This document shows positions 10,152 through 18,275 of a stretch of 64,000 nt of DNA, piece by piece. The DNA is from Psychrobacillus vulpis (lineage in GTDB: Bacteria; Bacillota; Bacilli; Bacillales_A; Planococcaceae), in assembly GCF_006861825.1 (NCBI RefSeq), contig NZ_VDGI01000002.1, forward strand, positions 128,716-192,715, written 5' to 3'. How positions within the stretch are numbered: the stretch's first letter is position 1; each line of letters begins with the position of its first letter. Under the pieces are notes generated by a model. The model was not told the origin of the DNA. It saw nothing but the letters and a program-made list of their open reading frames with translations, and did not search any database. A program made the position numbers and the translations under genes.

Positions 10152-11213
10152 TTGAAAATTGCTTATATAGTAGCGGAAAAGTTAGATAAGGAACATGGCG
10201 TTTCTAAAAAAATATTAAATCAGATAAATTTTTGGAAAAATGAAGGGCATGAAGTAATATTGTTTTATTTTTCAAATGAATTTATCTCTCCTCTTTTTAA
10301 AAAAGTAAAAATTGAACATATTAAATATAGTACTAGATTAGATTTTATTTTCAGTAATAAAGGAAAAAAAATAGTGGAAGATTATAATCCTGATATTGTT
10401 TACTTTAGGTATTACTTATTTACATTAAGCTTTTATAAAATATTAAAACATAATAAAAGCGTTATTGAAATTAATTCCAATGATATTGAGGAAAGTAGAA
10501 TTAGTTATCCCTATTTATCAAGATTGTATTTACTATGTACACGTGATTTATTATTAAAGCAAGCAGATGGATTTATTACAGTAACTAGAGAACTAAAAAG
10601 TTTAGTTGAGAATTATTCATCTAAAATTTCAACAATTGCAAATGGTATAAATGAGCCGTTTAAGGAAAAGAAAATTATGGAGAAAAATGAGGAATTACAT
10701 GCTATATTTATTGGTTCGCCCAATCAAAAGTGGCATGGAATTGATAAATTAATTGATTTGGCAAATCATATTCCAAATTGTACTTTTCATATTATAGGGA
10801 TTAATAATATGGATAATCCACCTAATAATTTTATACAGTATGGCTACATGTCTCAAGAAGAGTATCTACCTATTTTGAGTAAATGTAACGTAGGTATTGG
10901 AACGCTTGCTTTGCACAGGAAAAATATGGAAGAGGCATCACCCTTAAAAGTCCGAGAATATTTAAAGAATGGACTCCCTATTATTATTGGCTATGTAGAT
11001 AGTGATTTTGCTGAGAGTACTTATCCCTTTATATTAAAACTACCGAATACAGATAATAATGTTTCAGAAAATATTAATGTAATTAGAAATTTTATATTGA
11101 ATTCTAAAGATATGAAGATTACAAAGGAAGAAATAGAATGTATATTCAATGAAAATAAGGAAGTGAAAAGATTAGAGTTTTTCGAGAATATTATAAGACA
11201 AGGTAAAAGGTGA
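10152..11213 (+). CDS. Glycosyltransferase, GT-B fold
   Basis: 353 residues from TTG 10152 (MKIAYIVAEK). TTG 10131 and GTG 10140 in the same frame are possible, but the family normally begins at the first beta strand, which is at 10152. The C-terminal part has SPLKVREYLKNGLPIIIG, the donor-binding region of GT4-like enzymes, but the catalytic E-x7-E is less clear than in the neighbours. It lies four bases before the polymerase gene. Very AT-rich compared with the first genes of the cluster. Confidence 0.7.
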   Translation: MKIAYIVAEKLDKEHGVSKKILNQINFWKNEGHEVILFYFSNEFISPLFKKVKIEHIKYSTRLDFIFSNKGKKIVEDYNPDIVYFRYYLFTLSFYKILKHNKSVIEINSNDIEESRISYPYLSRLYLLCTRDLLLKQADGFITVTRELKSLVENYSSKISTIANGINEPFKEKKIMEKNEELHAIFIGSPNQKWHGIDKLIDLANHIPNCTFHIIGINNMDNPPNNFIQYGYMSQEEYLPILSKCNVGIGTLALHRKNMEEASPLKVREYLKNGLPIIIGYVDSDFAESTYPFILKLPNTDNNVSENINVIRNFILNSKDMKITKEEIECIFNENKEVKRLEFFENIIRQGKR

Positions 11214-11217
11214 ACAT

Positions 11218-12462
11218 ATGGATAAAATAAAATTACATTTTATACTTTGTATCTTATTCGTTTACTTTTTTTTTAATGACAGAATCGTTCTTATCTTAAA
11301 TACCGGTGGAAAAGGAATACTAAATATATTTGATTTTATCATTCTATTATTAGCATTATATTTAGTATTACTAAGCAATGGAAAAATACTAGGTATATTA
11401 AAGAGTAATATTTTTTTGTATCTTGTCCCTTTTTTCATACTATCTCTAATTCTCCCTTTACTTGGAGTGTTATTTTATGAGTATCCAATAAGAAGTTTAT
11501 TAATAGTTTTAAATCCGTTAATATCTACGGGTTTGATATTAATTGGATTTTATTTTTATAAAAAATACAGACAATATAGTATTTTAAATAATTATCTTCT
11601 CCTATTTACTTTTCTACAACTATTTTTCTCGTTAGCTCATTTTCTATATTATAAAGGTATACTAACAAATTTATTTTATAGACTCATAAATTTTGATGTA
11701 TTTTCAAAACAAATTAATAGTTATCAATATTTAATAGGTAGAAGCACAGGTACATACTTAGATCCAAATATTTTAGGCTTTTTTACATTAATGATCTTTT
11801 GGTATTCTTTTTTTATGATGAAAGGCAGACTGAGATTAGTGATGCTGATGATGAATACAATTATTCTGTTCTTATCGATGTCTAGGGGTGCTATTCTATC
11901 ATTAACGATGTCATATATTTTATATTTTTTGTTTAAAACATTTAATTCTAAGAAAATAAGTTACAGGGAATTATTCATCTTTTTTATATTTTCTGTTGCC
12001 TTGATAATAATTATACCAAACTTGGATAAATTCATTTCAGAAACTACAATTGAGAGATTAAGAGGATTATATGAGATTTTCATTTATGGATATTCTGCTG
12101 ATGTGAATTTAGCTGCAAGAGTAGATGCATGGAAGTATAGTTTTCATTTTTTGAATGAATATCCATTAGGAACATTTGGATCTCCTGAAATAAAAATCGA
12201 AAGTTTTATAGATAATGAGTATGTAAGAATATTTATGCAAGGTGGATTACTATTTTTATTATCTTATTTGCTGTTTTTATTTAAAGGTATTTTTCTAAGG
12301 AAAAAAGTGAGTAATATAAATTTAACTATTGCATTAATATCGATATCAATATTAGTAGTTTCAATAACTCAAACTGCATCTACTTATACTCCTTTTAATT
12401 TTTATTGGTTTTTTGTTGGTTTATATTTAGCAGAATCTTATAATAACGATCATAATTTATAA
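11218..12462 (+). CDS. O-antigen polymerase-like membrane protein (Wzy)
   Basis: 414 residues with about 11 membrane segments. Contains the Wzy-type loop (GRSTGTYLDPNILGFFTLMI), the following SMSRGAILSL helix and a second loop (AARVDAWKYSFHFLNEYPLG). Proposed to polymerise undecaprenyl-linked repeat units on the outer face, working with the Wzx and Wzz proteins of this cluster. As usual for Wzy, sequence conservation is low and the call rests on topology and context. Confidence 0.75.
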   Translation: MDKIKLHFILCILFVYFFFNDRIVLILNTGGKGILNIFDFIILLLALYLVLLSNGKILGILKSNIFLYLVPFFILSLILPLLGVLFYEYPIRSLLIVLNPLISTGLILIGFYFYKKYRQYSILNNYLLLFTFLQLFFSLAHFLYYKGILTNLFYRLINFDVFSKQINSYQYLIGRSTGTYLDPNILGFFTLMIFWYSFFMMKGRLRLVMLMMNTIILFLSMSRGAILSLTMSYILYFLFKTFNSKKISYRELFIFFIFSVALIIIIPNLDKFISETTIERLRGLYEIFIYGYSADVNLAARVDAWKYSFHFLNEYPLGTFGSPEIKIESFIDNEYVRIFMQGGLLFLLSYLLFLFKGIFLRKKVSNINLTIALISISILVVSITQTASTYTPFNFYWFFVGLYLAESYNNDHNL

Positions 12463-12657
12463 TACTTAAAAGAGGGTAGATTGAAAATATTATACATCTA
12501 CTTTTAGGCTAAATAGCCACAAATATTGTAAGGTTGGCATGAAAACTTTCATCTAAAGTTAAGAAATGATATAAATTGGAAAAGCTTATGAAGTTTACAA
12601 CCTATTCTTCTTAAGAGGTGAACGAATAGAGGTATTAAAAGAAAGGGACTACTTTAT

Positions 12658-13773
12658 ATGAATATATTATTTGTAGCGTCTGTTTACCGTCATTTAATTG
12701 CATTTCATATACCATATATTCAGTACTTCCAATCTCAGGGATATAATGTGTGGGCCGCTGGTACAGGCGAGAAAGATCGAGCAATTTTAGAAGATTTGAT
12801 GGTGAAGTGTGTTGATATTCCCTTTTCAAGAAATCCCTTAAGTGTGCAAAATGTAGATGCATATAATCAACTAAAAAAAGTATTTTCAAAACAAACTTTT
12901 GAATTGGTTCATGTCCATACACCTGTTGCTTCTCTTTTAACAAGGGCCGCTTTTCGTAAATCACAGCATGGGAAAATAATTTATACTGCACATGGGTTTC
13001 ACTTTTTTTCGGGGGCACCTAAACAAAACTGGCTGATTTACTATACTGCTGAAAAAATGGCTGCCAGATGGACTGATCATTTAATTACTATTAATAAGGA
13101 AGACTATAAAAATGGTTTACGATTTGGGATAAAGGAGTCAGATATTTCTCTAGTCCATGGTGTTGGAGTTGAGCCAGTAAAAAATATAAGTAGTGATAAG
13201 AAAACACTTAAACAACTACTAGGACTTTCTACAAATGCAATTGTTATATCATATGTTGCAGAAATTAATAGAAATAAGAATCATCAATTTTTGTTAAGTA
13301 ATTGGAAAAGGATTAAAGAACAGAGCCCTCAAGCTGCTTTGTTGTTAATCGGTGATGGGGAACATAGAGATGAAATTGAAAAATATGTTCAAGAGCACAG
13401 TTTGGAAGATATACAAGTTTTAGGTTTTCGGAATGATGTGGCTGAACTTTTAGGAATTACTGATATCGTTAGTTTGTTATCGCATCGTGAAGGACTTCCG
13501 AAGAGTATTATGGAAGCAATGGTTGCAAGTATTCCATGTGTTGTTTCAGATACTCGTGGCTTAAGAGATTTGATTACAAGTGGTGAAAGTGGATTTGTTA
13601 TACCTCATGGAAATGATGATTTACTTGTAGATTCGTTTGTTTCTTTGTTGAATCAGGAAGAAATGCGACAAAAAATGGGGAAAAATGCATATAAGGAAGT
13701 AGAACCTTATTTGTTAGAAAATGTATTGAAAGAATATATAAAGATATATGATAGAGTTTTGAGAAAAGGATGA
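12658..13773 (+). CDS. Glycosyltransferase family 4 (EpsD/PglA-like)
   Basis: 371 residues. N-terminus MNILFVASVYRHLIAFHIPY and the HVHTPVASLLTR stretch resemble EpsD/PglA-like enzymes, which often add the second sugar to an undecaprenyl-PP-linked first sugar. The E-x7-E motif is in HREGLPKSIMEAMVASIP. An AAAGGGA site precedes the ATG. It is clustered with GalE and the initiating sugar transferase. Confidence 0.85.
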   Translation: MNILFVASVYRHLIAFHIPYIQYFQSQGYNVWAAGTGEKDRAILEDLMVKCVDIPFSRNPLSVQNVDAYNQLKKVFSKQTFELVHVHTPVASLLTRAAFRKSQHGKIIYTAHGFHFFSGAPKQNWLIYYTAEKMAARWTDHLITINKEDYKNGLRFGIKESDISLVHGVGVEPVKNISSDKKTLKQLLGLSTNAIVISYVAEINRNKNHQFLLSNWKRIKEQSPQAALLLIGDGEHRDEIEKYVQEHSLEDIQVLGFRNDVAELLGITDIVSLLSHREGLPKSIMEAMVASIPCVVSDTRGLRDLITSGESGFVIPHGNDDLLVDSFVSLLNQEEMRQKMGKNAYKEVEPYLLENVLKEYIKIYDRVLRKG

Positions 13774-13779
13774 ATAATC

Positions 13780-14829
13780 ATGAAGGTGCTTGTAACGGGT
13801 GGTTTAGGCTATATTGGAAGTCATACAGTCGTAGAACTATCGAACAATGGGTTTGAATGTATCGTGATTGATAATTTAATTAATTCAGAAATTCAAGTTT
13901 TAAATTCCCTAGAAAATCTTTGTGAAAATAACGTAGAATTCTTGCAAGCTGACTTAATGAATATGGAACAACTATCAAGTATTTTCGATACTTATCAATT
14001 TGAAGCAGTCTTTCATTTTGCGGGTGTAAAATCACCAGCTGAATCAGTATTAAAACCATTAAAATATTTTGAAGAAAACCTTGGTTCTACTATCAATTTA
14101 CTAAAAGAGATGCAAAGAAAAGATATTAAAAAACTTATTTTTAGTTCTTCTGCTACAGTATACGGTGATTTAACTAAATCTCCAGTGTATGAAGGAGCAC
14201 CTACATCTATATTAAATCCATATGGTCGAACAAAATTAATGATTGAAGAAATGCTTCAGGATTTGTCAAACTCTGATCCAAAATGGAGTATTGCAGTGCT
14301 GAGATATTTTAATCCGATTGGTGCACATCCATCAGGAACTATCGGTGAAAAACCTAGTGGAATTCCAAATAACTTAATGCCTTATATTACACAAGTTGCA
14401 AGTGGTGAGAGAGAACATTTAAATATTTTTGGAAATGATTATTCTACTCATGATGGTACTGGAGTAAGAGATTATATTCATATAATGGATCTAGCGAACG
14501 GACATTTAAAGGCACTTAAATATTTGGATAAACATTCGGGTAATCACCTATTTAATTTAGGTACCGGTAAAGGATATTCTGTTTTAGATTTAATAAATAC
14601 TTTTGAAGAGGTAAATGGCATTAAGATTCCATATAAAATAATGGAGCGCAGACCTGGAGATATTGCAATAAGTTATGCTGATTCGTCAAAAGCAGAAAAA
14701 GAACTTGGATGGAAAGCAGAGCGAGGATTAAAAGAAATGTGTGAGAATGCTTGGAAATGGGAAAAGAAGAACATATATAGTACTACAATAAATTCCGATG
14801 AATTGGTATTAGATTCTCTACTAAAATAA
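13780..14829 (+). CDS. galE: UDP-glucose 4-epimerase
   Basis: 349 residues, extended SDR family. NAD-binding VTGGLGYIGSH at the N-terminus, SSSATVYGD with the catalytic Ser/Thr, and the YxxxK pair in NPYGRTKLMIEE. The RYFNPIGAHPSG and GTGVRDYIHIMDLA stretches are diagnostic of GalE. It interconverts UDP-Glc and UDP-Gal (some members also the N-acetyl forms), supplying the cluster's glycosyltransferases. Lies six bases after the previous gene. Confidence 0.9.
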   Translation: MKVLVTGGLGYIGSHTVVELSNNGFECIVIDNLINSEIQVLNSLENLCENNVEFLQADLMNMEQLSSIFDTYQFEAVFHFAGVKSPAESVLKPLKYFEENLGSTINLLKEMQRKDIKKLIFSSSATVYGDLTKSPVYEGAPTSILNPYGRTKLMIEEMLQDLSNSDPKWSIAVLRYFNPIGAHPSGTIGEKPSGIPNNLMPYITQVASGEREHLNIFGNDYSTHDGTGVRDYIHIMDLANGHLKALKYLDKHSGNHLFNLGTGKGYSVLDLINTFEEVNGIKIPYKIMERRPGDIAISYADSSKAEKELGWKAERGLKEMCENAWKWEKKNIYSTTINSDELVLDSLLK

Positions 14830-14935
14830 GAATAGTTATTTATTTGTTACAAAGTAGATTTCAATCTGTTTAAGAAAAAAGTCGAAGATGACTTTTAAAG
14901 TAATCGTAGTTCATTCAAAATGGGGTAGTAAAATA

Positions 14936-15796
14936 ATGAAAATATTATTAACAGGTACTACAGGATATATCGCTTGTTCATTAGAAAGATATTTATCTAG
15001 TGTACAAGAAAGCTATGAATTACATAAACAATCAGTTAGGAATTTTCCTAATGATTTTCAAATTCCAAATGGTACCGAAGTTTTAATTCATTCTGCAGCC
15101 TTAGTCCATAAAAAAGAATCCAACTACACGGAACAAGATTATTTTAAGGTAAATTGTGAATTAACTACCGCTTTAGCAACTAAAGCAAAGGCTGAAGGGG
15201 TTAAACATTTTATATTTTTAAGTACAATGGCTGTGTATGGAACAAATGGTGATATAACAGAAATTGATGAACATACCCCATTGTTACCAACTTCTATGTA
15301 TGGAAAAACTAAACTTGAGGCTGAGAAAAGACTATTGGAAATGGAAGATGACAATTTTATAATTTCTATTATTCGTCCACCAATGGTATATGGTTTAGAT
15401 TGTCCTGGGAACTATTCATTGTTAAGTAAACTTGCTAGAAAAACACTTATGTTTCCATATGTTCAGAATGCAAGAAGTATGATTTTTATTGATAATCTTA
15501 CAGAGTTCATTCGCCTACTTATTGTAAATAGAGACGCTGGAATTTTCCATCCTCAAGATCGTGATTTCATTCAAACTTCTGATATGGTTAAAGAAATTGC
15601 AAGTGTACATGGCCGAAAAATTGTATTAAGCAGAGTTAGTGGTATCGTTTTAAATAAGGTATTTCGTCAACACCAATTAGTATTAAAAGTGTTTGGAGAT
15701 CTAACATATTCAAAAACACTATCAAATTATAGTGATAATTCCTACCAAAAAGTAAATTTTAAAGAGGCAGTTAGAAAAAGTGAATTAAAGATGTAG
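14936..15796 (+). CDS. NAD-dependent epimerase/reductase (SDR), UDP-4-keto-sugar reductase-like
   Basis: 286 residues from ATG 14936 (MKILLTGTTGYIA); an in-frame ATG at 14888 would add 16 residues before the Rossmann strand and has no ribosome site. TGTTGYIA dinucleotide motif, STMAVYGTNG and SMYGKTKLEAEKRL (YxxxK). The placement directly before a PglC-like transferase resembles WbpV/WreQ, which reduce UDP-4-keto-6-deoxy-HexNAc made by a CapD-type enzyme. That specific role is an inference. Confidence 0.7.
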   Translation: MKILLTGTTGYIACSLERYLSSVQESYELHKQSVRNFPNDFQIPNGTEVLIHSAALVHKKESNYTEQDYFKVNCELTTALATKAKAEGVKHFIFLSTMAVYGTNGDITEIDEHTPLLPTSMYGKTKLEAEKRLLEMEDDNFIISIIRPPMVYGLDCPGNYSLLSKLARKTLMFPYVQNARSMIFIDNLTEFIRLLIVNRDAGIFHPQDRDFIQTSDMVKEIASVHGRKIVLSRVSGIVLNKVFRQHQLVLKVFGDLTYSKTLSNYSDNSYQKVNFKEAVRKSELKM

Positions 15797-15809
15797 AGGA
15801 TTGAATGTT

Positions 15810-16373
15810 ATGAAACGTACAATGGACATAGTACTATCTATGATTGCAATAATAGTATTTATCATCCCAATGTCAATAATTGCAATTCTGATAAAATTGG
15901 ATTCCGAAGGTCCAATCATCTATAAACAACAGCGACCAAGTAAAGAGAAAAAGCTTTTTAACATATACAAGTTTCGGACCATGCGAACAGATACACCAAA
16001 TGTATCAACGGAAGAATTGGGAGATCCTTCTCAGTTCATAACCAAACTTGGAAAGTTTCTTCGGAAATCTAGCCTTGATGAACTCCCACAATTGTTCAAT
16101 ATACTATTAGGTGATATGTCGATTGTTGGTCCACGGCCAGCTCTATATAATCAATACGAACTTATAAAGATGCGAGACGAACTGGGAGTAAATAGTATTC
16201 GTCCTGGGTTGACTGGATTCGCTCAAGTAAGGGGACGGGACTTCATATCTGACAAAGAAAAAGTAAAGTACGATAAATATTATCTGGATAATATGAGTAT
16301 ATGGCTTGATCTAAAAATCATTTTGTGGACTATTAGAAGTGTTGTGAAATCTGAAGGAGTACGAGTTGGGTGA
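15810..16373 (+). CDS. Small undecaprenyl-phosphate sugar phosphotransferase (PglC/EpsL-like)
   Basis: 187 residues from ATG 15810, which lies nine bases after AGAGGA; TTG 15801 is too close. One N-terminal hydrophobic (reentrant) helix, then the conserved catalytic core with YKFRTMRTD, SLDELPQLFN and GDMSIVGPRP. This is the minimal monotopic phosphoglycosyl transferase that starts repeat-unit synthesis by moving a sugar-1-phosphate to undecaprenyl phosphate. It is the last gene of the cluster and is followed by a hairpin. Confidence 0.9.
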   Translation: MKRTMDIVLSMIAIIVFIIPMSIIAILIKLDSEGPIIYKQQRPSKEKKLFNIYKFRTMRTDTPNVSTEELGDPSQFITKLGKFLRKSSLDELPQLFNILLGDMSIVGPRPALYNQYELIKMRDELGVNSIRPGLTGFAQVRGRDFISDKEKVKYDKYYLDNMSIWLDLKIILWTIRSVVKSEGVRVG

Positions 16374-16390
16374 GTTTCTAGAAAAATATG

Positions 16391-16445
16391 AGCGTCAAAT
16401 AATGCAGCATACAAACTTCGCTCATTATTTGACGCTTATTTATAT
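16391..16445 (+). terminator. Hairpin ending the glycan cluster
   Basis: AGCGTCAAATAATG (16391-16404) pairs perfectly with CATTATTTGACGCT (16423-16436), then TATTTATATTT. The U-tract is imperfect. It comes 18 bases after the last stop codon. Confidence 0.65.
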
Positions 16446-16614
16446 TTAATCGAAACTGTTGAGGTTTGGATACGTATATATAATTATCGGTAAGTAAAAT
16501 AAACAATGATAAAGTTGCGGAAAATGTATGAAATAAGAATTTCTTTTGGTCTATAGTAATATGAAAAAATGTATTTTTAGAAGTGTTAAAACACCAAATA
16601 AGGAGGTGGTTCCA

Positions 16615-17071
16615 ATGTCTGATACAATTTTTTTTAAAGAACCGTCAATCTGAAATAGAGGAAATTGCTAGATCTATCAATAAGTTGACAGAACAGTATA
16701 AATTTGAATTTAGAGGTACACTAACTCTTTCAACAAGTATTTCAGATGCACCAAATGATCTTTCAATCGAATTAACGATAGCAGAAGTAAATTCTCAAAT
16801 TGAAAAGCAAAAAGCAAGTCCAATAGGTCTAGCAATTAATGGATTTACAATCACAGTTCTATTAGCATGGATGAGATTTTTAGCAGGAGACATTTTAAAC
16901 GAAAACTTATCTGGAGTTATAAATATAATTGGTTTTATTGGTATTATAATTATGATTTATATCTTGTATAAGGGGTATAGATCATATCTCACTAAAATAA
17001 AGGATTTAACTTCGCTTAAAAATCAGTTAGACATTTATTTAAATTTAATAAAGTTAAGCTGCAAGGAATAG
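16615..17071 (+). pseudogene. Small membrane protein gene, apparently frameshifted at a T8 tract
   Basis: A very good ribosome site (AAGGAGGTGG) lies just before ATG 16615, but that frame stops after 12 codons. The long frame (to 17071) has no good start of its own. If the T8 run at 16628-16635 were seven T, the ATG frame would join the long frame and give MSDTIFLKNRQSEIEEIA..., a protein of about 151 residues with a soluble N-terminus and two central membrane segments (PIGLAINGFTITVLLAWMRF and NIIGFIGIIIMIYILYKG). Family not recognised. Mutation, sequencing error, phase variation and transcriptional slippage are all possible. Confidence 0.6.
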
Positions 17072-17078
17072 GTTTAAA

Positions 17079-17966
17079 TTGAATTATCTTTTGAATATAA
17101 AAGGGACATTTTTTGTTGAAAATTTGAACTATTGTGAGACAGGGGTAATAAAGAAATTGGGAAAAAATTTAGTAAGAAATAGTATATTTATGTATTTCAG
17201 TAATGTCACTAGAATTTCATTATTCGGGAAGTTGAATAGCTGGCAGTTCATCATTTTATTTTTAACTGCAATTTTTCCATTGATAGTTTATACAAAGTAT
17301 CAGTTATGGTTTTATTTAATTTTTATTTCCTTATTTATTTCTGCATTTTTAAGTATCAGAGAAAAGAGAAGTAGTGGAGAATTTAAAAAAGTTTATGGCT
17401 TTTCTTTGCTATATGTAGGGGCTGTTTCAATTCAGTTCTTAGTTCTAATAGTATTTGGACTAGGGTTGGCTTTTGGGAATAGCTTAACAAGTTTTAATTA
17501 CCCTATTATAGTATTGATTACTATAATAGCTATAATATACATATTTTTTATAGTTGGATTTCTATTATATTTCTTAAATTATATATTCTTAATGATTTTG
17601 AAATTGATATTTCCTAATCAGTTGACAAAAATGGAAAACGAAGAGTGGTTGTCTTTAAGAGAAATTTCAGGCTATATGACATTGGAAACTCAAATTTCAT
17701 ATTTACTTATTACGATTCTACATTTATTGATTTACCTAAGTGGTGTTTTTTACATAATGATGTGTCTGTTAATTTATGATAATACAATAAATACTAACGT
17801 ATATTTTGTTGATTTGGTAAAATGGGCAGTTGATAATAATGTGGTATCATTTGGGAATACTTTAGGTATCATTTCTATAGTACTTACTTTAATATCAATT
17901 ACATACCCAGCGCAAATAAAACTGTATTTCAAAGCAGTGGAGACAAGAAGAGAATCTACTAAGTAA
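17079..17966 (+). CDS. Hypothetical polytopic membrane protein
   Basis: 295 residues, TTG start after AAGGAATAGG, seven bases after the previous frame ends, so probably one transcript. About six membrane segments; the N-terminal 45 residues are soluble. Family not recognised. The pair sits between the glycan cluster and the S-layer genes, and a terminator follows. Confidence 0.6.
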   Translation: MNYLLNIKGTFFVENLNYCETGVIKKLGKNLVRNSIFMYFSNVTRISLFGKLNSWQFIILFLTAIFPLIVYTKYQLWFYLIFISLFISAFLSIREKRSSGEFKKVYGFSLLYVGAVSIQFLVLIVFGLGLAFGNSLTSFNYPIIVLITIIAIIYIFFIVGFLLYFLNYIFLMILKLIFPNQLTKMENEEWLSLREISGYMTLETQISYLLITILHLLIYLSGVFYIMMCLLIYDNTINTNVYFVDLVKWAVDNNVVSFGNTLGIISIVLTLISITYPAQIKLYFKAVETRRESTK

Positions 17967-18018
17967 TAAAAGTGACAAACGTATGAATGAAGGATTTGAA
18001 ATAACAAAGCAAAAGATA

Positions 18019-18048
18019 ACCCGGCTACTGTACAGTAGTCGGGTTTTT
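18019..18048 (+). terminator. Rho-independent terminator
   Basis: Stem CCCGGCTACTG / CAGTAGTCGGG with a tiny TA loop, followed by TTTTT. It ends the two-gene membrane protein unit. Confidence 0.9.
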
Positions 18049-18197
18049 GAGGTTTTATTAGTAATGAAACTTTATAACATTATATACGTACTAATAAATA
18101 CCTAGTAAGAATAGGTAGAAAAACCAAATAATTCTGCACATATTTAATCTAGAATAATTAAGTAAATAAAAGTGTAAATAAACAAATTAGAAAATAA

Positions 18198-18228
18198 TTG
18201 AAATTTGACCATGTTTTTATATTATAAT
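18198..18228 (+). promoter_or_regulatory. Possible promoter of the second S-layer gene
   Basis: TTGAAA (18198-18203) and TATAAT (18223-18228) are spaced by 19 bases, 48 bases before the ATG. A TTGACC at 18205 is closer but leaves only 12 bases. Confidence 0.4.
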
Positions 18229-18275
18229 ACTAGTAGAGTCAAATTATATTCGTGAATAAAAAGGGGAGAATTTTC

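Noticed and set aside
12635-13018. 127-codon minus-strand frame
   Set aside because: It lies within a well-supported glycosyltransferase gene, with no ribosome site and no recognisable protein features.
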